Positions 6,794 through 13,802 of a stretch of 20,840 nt of DNA are shown here, in pieces. This DNA is from DASQJJ01 sp964598355. GTDB taxonomy: Bacteria; Patescibacteriota; Microgenomatia; Levybacterales; UBA12049. The position numbers were made by a program, and so were the translations under genes. Under the pieces are notes generated by a model that had not been told where the DNA came from, did no database searches, and saw only the letters and a program-made list of their open reading frames with translations. The stretch's first letter is position 1. The number at the start of each line of letters is the position of its first letter. The stretch is taken from assembly GCA_964598355.1 (NCBI GenBank), contig CAZRBN010000016.1, forward strand, positions 1-20,840. Direction: 5' to 3'.

Positions 6794-7525
6794 TTATTGT
6801 AACTTCTGTAGTCTTGCTTTGACAATAAGTCGTTTCCAAATAGTTCCTGGTGGAGTACAGGTAATAAGCGTTAAATAGCTATCATCAAGTGATTGTGATA
6901 AGACAGAGGTATCTTCAGGTTCTACAACAGTGAGTGAAACTATTTTATAGGTATACGTAACATCATTTACCATTGCCAAAATAGTATCACCTGGCTCAAG
7001 AGTATGTGCATTTGCAAAAATTGTCTTGTAGTCTTTTGGGTTAAAAAGCTGAGGCAGCGTCGAATGACCAAAGATAACCGTATTTCCTTTATCTGGTGGC
7101 ACTGCAGTTCCTGCAAGATTAACAAGATGCTTTGATAAATCAGTATCGACTGTGGAGACAAACGCGTTGGAAATATGCAGTTTTGGGATAGTTATAAAAT
7201 ATGAATTTTCTCGAGGTGTATTATGCTTGAAATCATACTGTGGATACCAATTTGCAGCATTCGTAAAATCTATACCAGAAAGCCTTTGCAGGCTGATATT
7301 TACCAGACTTGCCAAATTAATTGCCGTAACAAGATTATGATGAGGAATAGGAACAGTAATTTGCTGTTCTGCAAATGCAGGAGCAAGCGTCAATTGCCAA
7401 ATAAGCAAAGGACTAAATACATACAAAACAACACTCATTCCTGAAACTAAAATAAGCAGTCCCATTAGCCGTATGGATTTCTTTATGCTAAAGAATGATT
7501 GATTTTTGTAATAGTATTTATTCAT
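6794..7525 (-). CDS. Sortase family transpeptidase
   Basis: Sortases cleave a sorting motif and join proteins to the cell surface or to each other as pili. The 243-residue protein has a basic N-terminus and one membrane anchor (residues 20-48), then the sortase beta-barrel. The catalytic triad is visible: His154 in VIFGHSTLP, Cys223 in LTLITCTPPG, and Arg232 in WKRLIVKARL. The TLxTCTP pattern resembles class C/D enzymes, but I cannot fix the class. Its start overlaps the stop of the preceding gene by 8 bases (ATGAATAA), so the two are translated from one mRNA and probably act together. No protein in the window carries an LPXTG-like signal followed by a membrane helix and positive tail, so its substrate is unknown. 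Confidence 0.92.
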   Translation of the reverse strand: MNKYYYKNQSFFSIKKSIRLMGLLILVSGMSVVLYVFSPLLIWQLTLAPAFAEQQITVPIPHHNLVTAINLASLVNISLQRLSGIDFTNAANWYPQYDFKHNTPRENSYFITIPKLHISNAFVSTVDTDLSKHLVNLAGTAVPPDKGNTVIFGHSTLPQLFNPKDYKTIFANAHTLEPGDTILAMVNDVTYTYKIVSLTVVEPEDTSVLSQSLDDSYLTLITCTPPGTIWKRLIVKARLQKLQ

Positions 7526-9920
7526 TGGCGGTAGGCGTTATGGTGATATTGCCTGAAAGTCGAGGCAATATCTGCGGTAGGAAGAAGAGATTAGGTGAAA
7601 GTTTAAATGTAACGCCAGCAAATTGGGGACTTCCAGAAAGAATTTCTTTTGCCTGAACAAATGATTTTCCAGCAACTTGAGTGGCCAGAGTTGATTTGTC
7701 CAGATTAGGAAGCATAGATGCTTTCATATCTAGTGTTGCTTTGGCGCTGCCGTCTTTTACGGTAAGATCTTTGACGTCATAGGTTATGCCAGTTGGTGAA
7801 AGAGTCAGATCATGCGGAAGTTGGTCTTTCATTGCAGATTTTGTATATGCATCAATGTCTGATTTTTTATAAGAAAGACTTTGGTAAGAAACAGTACCTG
7901 AGAGATTTATGGTACTTGCTTCATCGCCAACTTTTTTATCAAAAGAATTTTTAACAACTGTTTTTTTTGTAAAATCAGGCAGAATAACTACATCATTTGT
8001 CGCTTGCTGTTGCAAGTCTTGTTTTGCTTTATCTACTAGGCTGTCTATCAGTTGACTTGAGAGGCTATCAAGATCTTTTTGTGCAACAACAGTGACTGTT
8101 TTTTTGCTTCCACCAGTAAAGGCATTATCGTTTTTTGCAATCATATCTGATTTGGTGTAGGTTCCTATAGCGAATTTTGATCCCGAAGGAAGATTGTAAC
8201 TAGGGCCAATATCAGATGCTGTTACATTTACTCCTGAAACAGTAATAAAGTCACCTGCATTTCCTGATGATGAGGCAATTTGCGTGTCGTTATCTAATAT
8301 ATATTTAAGATCATTGTAGGTAACAGTTGTTCCTTTTGTCAGTTTAGTACTGCTCGTAAGAGTACTCACAATTGTTACAGCTCCTTTTGCTTTATCGCCA
8401 ACATCTTTACTCCCTGTTGCACTCCCTGAAACTTTTCCGTCCTCACTTGCACTGACAACTGACCCTGCGATAGTTCCTGAAGTGGTATCTGTTGTTCCTG
8501 TGGTCGAGAAGGTGACTGATTGGTTTTGTTCAATAATTTTTGGAGAGAGAGACAAAACAATGTTTGCATGGATCCCAAAGATATACCAGATAAAGAAAAG
8601 AACTAGTAAAACAAGAAACACAGGAACAATAAAAATAAATTTATTTCCCCTCAGTATGCGAGAAGAGATAGAACCAAAAAGGGAGGAAAGGTCTTTGAAA
8701 AGAGAAAAGTTTTTTGGAAGACCTTTTTTAATGTGAGCAAAGGTTGTTTTTGCTCCTTCAACAAAGGCAGGACCACTGGCGCTGAATCCAAAGACAGCAT
8801 GTGATTCTTCTTCTTCTTTTACTTCTTCTGGAATTTCTTCAAACGAATCAGACTGGACATGGGATACATGAGGTGTTTCTGTCTTTGCAATATCTTCATC
8901 TTTCACAAATCCAAAGTATTCCTGACTAGAGTCGTCTGGAATTTCCTCGGCTTCCTCCTTTTGGAATAATGAGGGGTGTTTGGAGTATGGGGGAGATTCA
9001 GGAAGAATAGATGTTTCCTTAGCCAGTGGCTCTTCTGGCTCCTCTGCTTCTTCTATTTCCTTTGTCTCTTTTGTATTAGCCGCGTTTGACACGACCTTTG
9101 TCTCTTCTAACTCATTTGTCCCTTTTGGCACTTTTAATACAGGAGGTGCTTTCACTAAATCAACTGCATCAAAGCCCATTTGCGTTGCTGTCCCAAAAAG
9201 AATTGCGCGGGTATCAAAATCTGCAGAAAGCGTTGAAACTTGAGGGACATGTAAAAAAGGAAGGGACTTATTCCAGTGGTGGCTAATAAAGGCATTTTCT
9301 GCTTTTTTATCACCATTATCAAAAAGAATAAGACGAGAGGGAAAAATCTCAACATTTTCAAATTGCTGGAGTGCTGTTTCAACAGTTTGTGTCAGAGATG
9401 CTTCTAGTGGTACTTCTTTTGTTTCAACAATTCTTCCTGCTCGGATAAGGGTCAGTGAAACTTGTTTTTTCCCCACATCAACTAAAATTCCTGATATTGG
9501 TGCCCCTTCTTCTTTCTGTAAAAGATGAGCAATTGCTTCTGGGAACACCAAAAAACCAATAGGTTGTAAATCAAGCTCTTCACTCATTTGCTTGAGTTTT
9601 CCTAGATACTCTTTGGTAATATGAGAATCTTCAACCCAACTCTCTTTGACTCCAAAAACAGTTTTGTGTGTTTGGACTCCTTCAGGAAGAGATTGTTCGG
9701 CGATACTTATTGCTCGATCAGCGCTCGCAAGAAGGTTCTCTGGAGAGAGCCTTTCTAAGGATGTGGGTAAGTCTGCTTTTCCTTGTCCAATGACTTGAAT
9801 TCTCCCAGCTATTTCTTCAAAGACTACAGCGTGGACGTGTTCATCACGAAGAAGGAAGGCCAAAAAATATTCCTGAGGTGGCGTGTTTTTAAAAATAGAA
9901 GATAGTATTGGCAGTTTCAT
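7518..9920 (-). CDS. PilM-like / membrane helix / baseplate-J-like fusion protein
   Basis: An 800-residue membrane protein in three parts. Residues 1-255 look like the actin-fold ATPase-like domain of PilM/FtsA relatives (YFLAFLLRDEHVHAVVFEE at the start, GILVDVGKKQVSLTLIRAGR at 144-163, and a closing AILFGTATQMGFD). Residues about 265-400 are a Glu/Pro-rich, probably disordered cytoplasmic linker. One membrane helix follows (427-449, KFIFIVPVFLVLLVLFFIWY). The outer region (450-800) is rich in Ser, Thr, Gly and Lys. It includes a segment like the baseplate J/gp47 domain often annotated in CPR genomes (KGAVTIVSTLTSSTKLTKGT, then DFITVSGVNVTASDIGPSYN and LPSGSKFAIGTY). The gene is co-transcribed and overlaps with the sortase gene. 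A role in surface fibre or pilus anchoring is inferred from architecture and context. The PilM resemblance is moderate, and nucleotide binding cannot be confirmed by eye. Confidence 0.7.
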   Translation of the reverse strand: MKLPILSSIFKNTPPQEYFLAFLLRDEHVHAVVFEEIAGRIQVIGQGKADLPTSLERLSPENLLASADRAISIAEQSLPEGVQTHKTVFGVKESWVEDSHITKEYLGKLKQMSEELDLQPIGFLVFPEAIAHLLQKEEGAPISGILVDVGKKQVSLTLIRAGRIVETKEVPLEASLTQTVETALQQFENVEIFPSRLILFDNGDKKAENAFISHHWNKSLPFLHVPQVSTLSADFDTRAILFGTATQMGFDAVDLVKAPPVLKVPKGTNELEETKVVSNAANTKETKEIEEAEEPEEPLAKETSILPESPPYSKHPSLFQKEEAEEIPDDSSQEYFGFVKDEDIAKTETPHVSHVQSDSFEEIPEEVKEEEESHAVFGFSASGPAFVEGAKTTFAHIKKGLPKNFSLFKDLSSLFGSISSRILRGNKFIFIVPVFLVLLVLFFIWYIFGIHANIVLSLSPKIIEQNQSVTFSTTGTTDTTSGTIAGSVVSASEDGKVSGSATGSKDVGDKAKGAVTIVSTLTSSTKLTKGTTVTYNDLKYILDNDTQIASSSGNAGDFITVSGVNVTASDIGPSYNLPSGSKFAIGTYTKSDMIAKNDNAFTGGSKKTVTVVAQKDLDSLSSQLIDSLVDKAKQDLQQQATNDVVILPDFTKKTVVKNSFDKKVGDEASTINLSGTVSYQSLSYKKSDIDAYTKSAMKDQLPHDLTLSPTGITYDVKDLTVKDGSAKATLDMKASMLPNLDKSTLATQVAGKSFVQAKEILSGSPQFAGVTFKLSPNLFFLPQILPRLSGNITITPTANE

Positions 9921-9929
9921 CGATTAGCT

Positions 9930-9956
9930 ACTAGCAACTAGCTCCTAGTTACTAGT
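9930..9956. repeat. Inverted repeat in leader of the PilM-like gene
   Basis: ACTAGCAACTAG (9930-9941) and CTAGTTACTAGT (9945-9956) form a 12-base stem with one mismatch and a 3-base loop; GCTA/TAGC bases outside can lengthen it. It occupies most of the predicted 5' leader, 10 bases upstream of the start at 9920 on the - strand. It may control translation, be an operator, or be a short repeat. Confidence 0.5.
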
Positions 9957-9959
9957 TTT

Positions 9960-9988
9960 AGCATACCACGATATATTATTTGTGGCAA
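9960..9988 (-). promoter_or_regulatory. Putative promoter of the PilM-like/sortase operon
   Basis: On the - strand TTGCCA (9983-9988) is 17 bases from TATGCT (9960-9965). Transcription would start near 9953 and give a short leader occupied by the ACTAG inverted repeat. The rest of the 150-base gap behind alaS (about 9990-10070) holds only a weak TAAGAA/TTCTTA hairpin (10011-10029). Confidence 0.45.
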
Positions 9989-10070
9989 ACTCAAGATGAG
10001 CATTAAGCCTTAAGAAAAAGCAGTTCTTATATTCATGAAGATGATGAGGTGACTTTATGCTTTACGCTTG

Positions 10071-12005
10071 TTAACTCACTACCGCGTACAGTCTCATTAA
10101 ATTATTTCCCAGCTTCTCCTGCTTGGTAATTTTAAATGACTGGATAACACCCGTATGGGGGACATGGGGACCTCCACAAAACTCTTTTGAGTACGCGTTT
10201 TCATAAGAGTTGTTTAATCCCGAACTTGTCGAAGGACCCATAATGTAGACTTTTACATTTTCTTGATATTTTGCATCGAAAAGTCCTATTGCATCAATCT
10301 CTTTGGCTTTCTGAAGTGGCATCAGCTCAAATCGGACTGGTAAATCTTCTTTGATTTTTTCATTAACGGTTTGTTCAAGAGATTGTAATTCTTCGTCAGT
10401 TAATTTTCTATCAAAATTAAAATCAAATCGTAATCGTTCTGTTGTAATATTTGATCCGCTTTGGTGAACCTGTTTGCCAAGAAGGTCTCGAATTGCCTGA
10501 TGGAGCAGGTGGGTAGCAGTATGTCCTTTAACAGTGAGATCTTGTGTGTCTGCAAGTCCTCCTTTAAATTTACCACTGGATGCTGTTTTTGAAAGGTTTT
10601 GGTGTTCTTTTATTTTTTCAGCCAATTCTTGTTGGTTAAATGTGTATCCAAGGCTTTTAAGCTGCGTTGGAGAAAGTCCAAAAGAGGAAATTGCCTTAAA
10701 AGCTGTTTCTGAAGAAATCTCAACTGTTCCCATAAGTTCGTCACCTTCTTTTACACCAGGTAATTCTTCAATAGACACTCCCGAAGTGTTTTGAACTTGC
10801 ATATCAGGAGTGAAGGTGACAAGTTTTTGTTTTTGTATATCCTTCTCAATAAGTTGTTTTGCCTTGGACAGAGTTCTCTCATATGCTTGTTTCTCAGTCT
10901 CAATTGTTAGGAGTATTCGTTCAAAGTTATCAACAATGTATGGATCAGTATCTTTATATTGTTCAGCAATCGTTTCAAGAATAGGTTTGATCTCAGCATT
11001 TTTCTTGAGTTCCCATAATTGGTCAAGACTTCGTCTGAGGAGCCTTCGTAAAATATATCCTCTTTCTTTATTTGCAGGAACAACCCCATTTGTAACCATA
11101 AACATACTCCCTCCCAGATGGTCTGCAACAATTTGCATGTGTTTTTTATTGTCTTGATAGGATGTGCTTGTTACTTTTTCGATTGTTTGGATAGTTGGTT
11201 TGAAAAGTGAGGTTACAAACATATCAGGCTGATTTTCTGTTGCTCCGATAAGCCTTTCTAATCCTCCTCCAAAATCAACATTTTGCTGAGGAAGTTCTTT
11301 AAAATTTCCTTGAGGAGTCTTTATATATTGCATGAAGACTGAATTTCCAATTTCCCAATATCTGCCACAGTCACAGTTAGGATGGCATGCTTCAGAGGAG
11401 AATATGCTATTTTCATGCAATTTGAGTTCGGCTCCAAAATCATAGAAAATTTCACTATCTGGTCCGCCTGGCTCGCCTGCCGGCATCTTATCTGGGGTTC
11501 CGCTTCTACTCCACCAATTCTTGCCCACTCCATATTCAAAAATTCTCCCTTCTGGATCTATTCCTGCATCTGTAAAGAGTTGGTGCCAAATGGCTTTGGA
11601 TGTTTCATCTTTTTCCACCTCTTCATTGCCTGCAAACACACTCACATACAGCTTTTTTGGATCTAATCCTAACTCTTTTGTATATAATTCAAAAACCCAG
11701 GGAAGTTGCTCTACTTTGAAATAATCTCCTAACGACCAATTGCCTAACATTCTAAAGAAAGTCGTGTGTCTATTGTTTCCAACTTCTTCTATATCCACTG
11801 CTCTAAATGAATTCTGTACATTGACCAATCTTTTTCCAGCAGGATGCGTTTCTCCTAATAGATATGGTACTAAGGGTTGCATGCCACTGGAGGTAAAAAG
11901 GGTAGTCGGATCATTTTCAGGTACTAAAGGAGCATTAGCAATTTGCTTATGTCCTCGCTTTTCATAAAATGAAATAAAAATGTCAATAATTTCTCGTGCT
12001 GTCAT
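10071..12005 (-). CDS. alaS: Alanyl-tRNA synthetase, lacking the C-terminal domain
   Basis: The enzyme charges tRNA-Ala and clears mischarged Ser/Gly. The 644-residue protein contains the class II catalytic core from the start (MTAREIIDIFISFYEKRGHK, then LFTSSGMQPLVPYLLG and TFFRMLGNWSLGDYF). It also has the insert with Cys residues CHPNCDCG (207-214), the tRNA-binding helical domain (NKERGYILRRLLRRSL), and the editing domain with zinc ligands HTATH (495-499), Cys610 and His614 (FCGGPH). It stops directly after the editing domain (LGNNLMRLYAVVS). The oligomerising, tRNA-elbow-binding C-Ala/DHHA1 region of ordinary 850-880-residue enzymes is absent. About 15 extra residues (near 591-605, beginning PSTSSGLNN) precede FCGGPH and derive at least partly from a short repeat. 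A promoter sits directly at the start codon. The function call is secure. Confidence 0.96.
   Translation of the reverse strand: MTAREIIDIFISFYEKRGHKQIANAPLVPENDPTTLFTSSGMQPLVPYLLGETHPAGKRLVNVQNSFRAVDIEEVGNNRHTTFFRMLGNWSLGDYFKVEQLPWVFELYTKELGLDPKKLYVSVFAGNEEVEKDETSKAIWHQLFTDAGIDPEGRIFEYGVGKNWWSRSGTPDKMPAGEPGGPDSEIFYDFGAELKLHENSIFSSEACHPNCDCGRYWEIGNSVFMQYIKTPQGNFKELPQQNVDFGGGLERLIGATENQPDMFVTSLFKPTIQTIEKVTSTSYQDNKKHMQIVADHLGGSMFMVTNGVVPANKERGYILRRLLRRSLDQLWELKKNAEIKPILETIAEQYKDTDPYIVDNFERILLTIETEKQAYERTLSKAKQLIEKDIQKQKLVTFTPDMQVQNTSGVSIEELPGVKEGDELMGTVEISSETAFKAISSFGLSPTQLKSLGYTFNQQELAEKIKEHQNLSKTASSGKFKGGLADTQDLTVKGHTATHLLHQAIRDLLGKQVHQSGSNITTERLRFDFNFDRKLTDEELQSLEQTVNEKIKEDLPVRFELMPLQKAKEIDAIGLFDAKYQENVKVYIMGPSTSSGLNNSYENAYSKEFCGGPHVPHTGVIQSFKITKQEKLGNNLMRLYAVVS
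10219..10239 (-). repeat. Short CCTTCGACAAG-type repeat inserted in frame within alaS
   Basis: The - strand reads GGTCCTTCGACAAGTTCGGG here. It closely resembles the 'CCTTCGACAAGCTCAGG' repeat that is common, in my knowledge, in intergenic DNA of many environmental bacteria. In alaS it is translated as GPSTSSG between the VYIMG strand and the SKEFCGGPH zinc motif, where other AlaRS proteins have only a few residues. Boundaries are approximate. Confidence 0.55.
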
Positions 12006-12012
12006 ATGAGTA

Positions 12013-12040
12013 ATTATAGCAGAAAAAACAACAGTGCCAA
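12013..12040 (-). promoter_or_regulatory. alaS promoter, predicted leaderless mRNA
   Basis: On the - strand TTGGCA (12035-12040) is 16 bases from a perfect TATAAT (12013-12018). The ATG (12005) starts 7 bases after the -10 box, so the mRNA should begin at the start codon. Together with the + strand promoter at 12065-12093 it makes this 98-base gap a divergent promoter region. Confidence 0.7.
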
Positions 12041-12064
12041 TTGGTCGAGAAATAAGGCTTATAG

Positions 12065-12093
12065 TTGCGAATTATCTTGAAATAGACTATAAT
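12065..12093 (+). promoter_or_regulatory. Promoter of the deoxyribosyltransferase-like gene
   Basis: TTGCGA (12065-12070) is separated by 17 bases from TATAAT (12088-12093). Start codon 12104 is 10 bases beyond the -10 box, leaving a leader of only about 3-5 bases with no Shine-Dalgarno site. Confidence 0.6.
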
Positions 12094-12103
12094 AGATAAG
12101 ATT

Positions 12104-13660
12104 ATGGAAAGAATGCCAGAAGCTTTATATCATACAGACACACAACCACTTAGCACACCTGTAAAGGTACAGTACGGAGATAGGTATACGTTTACATTAC
12201 TCCTTCAAGAACAGTCTGCTGCAACACCAGTTGTAACTGCACTCACCAAGCCAGAAACCCGTGAAACAGTAGAACGTACTTTTGGTAAAGGGCGACTACA
12301 GGAAGATGAGACTGCCAATCTTGATATACAAGTTGCTAGACTTGACTATCGAGAAAATCCTAAAGTCGGTCATTTAGAAGTGCTTTCGCATGGTGATACA
12401 TGTATATATCTTCATGAAGGACAAATTGTTTATTCGAGTGAAGAGAATCGTCGTTCAAAATTCTCCACGTTAGCAGAATTTATTGCTTCGCCTAAGGGTA
12501 ATGATGTGGAAATATTAGACGGTGAGGCAGCCGATGTTTCTTTCTATGGCACTATAAATAGTAATTTACCGGTACAAGAAGGAGAAAAACAAGTTGAGGA
12601 CTGGATGGGACTTCTTGAAGAAAAGGTACAAAGAGCATTTCCAGGGATAAGAGTTTCAAACCCAAATACTAAGACTAATGCACAAACAGAGCAACAGGTA
12701 TCAGGTTTGGATATGCAACAATTTGCTCGAGAATCCCAAAATCTCTTTGATACACCAGTTATTGTTATGAATTTTGAGAAAAAAAGAGGTGGTATAGCTC
12801 TTGCCGAACTTCGTATGGCACTGCTGGCCTCTGTTCTTACAGGCCATAAGTTATTAATACGTATAGAAAAGCCTGAGGACAATATTGATGTCCAAAGATC
12901 CAGAGCTGTGGCAGAAACTGACGTGCGCTTTTTTATGAAGAAATTTGGTAGCAGATTGAATATAGAATTCTACGGTATGGATGATGCAATGTCGTTTGAA
13001 GAGTTTGGGGAAAAAGTTGTACAGGCTATAGGAGAAAATCAGGGAGGTACTACTAGGGCTCCACTTCCAGTTCCTGGTAATCATCAAGGAGAAAGGATAG
13101 TATTATCAGGGTCTTCCGCATCAGCAAGAGATGTTGCGATGCGACTTGAATTACAAAGACAGATGGCTTTAGCAGGAAAGAATATGGTAGATACCTATAA
13201 TCCAAATTTCGATGGTAATCCAGTATCTTCAGATCCCCAAGAGAGAATAGCAACTATTATGGCAAGCAGGAGAACGGAACTAGAACAAATGTATACTGCA
13301 ACAGACCATATTGTTCATGCGGGAGAGTCTCTTAGTCCTTTTGGTCAGTTAACAACAGCTTTGTTGTTTGTTGCTTTAAATGGAAGTTATATTCGAGGGC
13401 TTATTTTTAATCCAGCACTCTTTAATTCAGATGCTGATGATATACGTGATGAATACGGTGGTGGAACCTACAGAAGTCATTCAGCAAAAATTTTTATGAG
13501 TCCTGCGTTAGCGAATATCATGAGTCTCCTTAGTGTTTTGACGAAAGCTAATGGAGTAGCCCCAGAAATGCAAGCGTCGATTAAAGTTTTGTCAGATGCC
13601 ATACAACCTATTGTTGATTCTTTTTCAGTTGCCTTACCAGGAAACGAAAAAAAAAGATAA
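12104..13660 (+). CDS. Protein with two nucleoside-deoxyribosyltransferase-like domains
   Basis: I do not recognise this 518-residue protein as a named family. Residues 1-140 are an unassigned N-terminal region. Two similar Rossmann-like units follow. Unit 1 (about 144-255) has DVSFYGTINSN and TPVIVMNFEKKRGGIALAEL, followed by RMALLASVLTGHKLLIRIE. Unit 2 (about 331-437) has RIVLSGSSASA and TDHIVHAGESLSPFGQLTTA, followed by LLFVALNGSYIRGLIFNP. The pattern (beta strand with small-residue turn, later a hydrophobic strand, then G-x-x-x-E before an Ala/Leu helix ending in Gly) resembles nucleoside 2-deoxyribosyltransferase-like (DrHyd) proteins that act on N-glycosidic bonds. Glu235 of unit 1 fits the usual catalytic glutamate; unit 2 has Gln415 there. 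The C-terminus (440-518) is mostly helical. No membrane helix or signal peptide is seen. The frame ends in nine adenines immediately before a Nudix frame. Confidence is high that it is a gene, moderate for the fold. Confidence 0.6.
   Translation: MERMPEALYHTDTQPLSTPVKVQYGDRYTFTLLLQEQSAATPVVTALTKPETRETVERTFGKGRLQEDETANLDIQVARLDYRENPKVGHLEVLSHGDTCIYLHEGQIVYSSEENRRSKFSTLAEFIASPKGNDVEILDGEAADVSFYGTINSNLPVQEGEKQVEDWMGLLEEKVQRAFPGIRVSNPNTKTNAQTEQQVSGLDMQQFARESQNLFDTPVIVMNFEKKRGGIALAELRMALLASVLTGHKLLIRIEKPEDNIDVQRSRAVAETDVRFFMKKFGSRLNIEFYGMDDAMSFEEFGEKVVQAIGENQGGTTRAPLPVPGNHQGERIVLSGSSASARDVAMRLELQRQMALAGKNMVDTYNPNFDGNPVSSDPQERIATIMASRRTELEQMYTATDHIVHAGESLSPFGQLTTALLFVALNGSYIRGLIFNPALFNSDADDIRDEYGGGTYRSHSAKIFMSPALANIMSLLSVLTKANGVAPEMQASIKVLSDAIQPIVDSFSVALPGNEKKR
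13647..13655 (+). other. A9 run at the junction of two frames (possible slippage site)
   Basis: Nine consecutive adenines end the deoxyribosyltransferase-like frame (Glu-Lys-Lys-Arg-stop). Loss of one A in DNA or RNA would continue translation as Glu-Lys-Lys-Asp-Lys-Gly-Leu into the Nudix frame, giving a protein of about 826 residues. Runs of this length are known sites of transcriptional slippage and of sequencing or assembly error. The sequence cannot tell these apart. Confidence 0.5.
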
Positions 13661-13802
13661 GGGCCTTCAGTTAGAGAGCGTTCACGACGAAGAACGTCTT
13701 GTCCCCAAAGATTTTACCTACGGTCCAAAAGAAATAGAAGCAGATGTTTTGCGTGCTGTTAACGGACTACGATTTGAGGAATACCCTCAAGAAGGACTAA
13801 AG

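Noticed and set aside
7518..7560. Sortase signal at the end of the PilM-like protein (LPQIL/LPRLSG)
   Set aside because: There is no LPXTG-like motif followed by a membrane helix and basic tail; the protein ends soon after in a polar segment.
13596..13802. Independent Nudix start at ATG 13596
   Set aside because: It has no Shine-Dalgarno site or promoter and lies 65 bases inside the previous gene; the frame there is better explained by a fusion through the A9 run or by the start at 13803.
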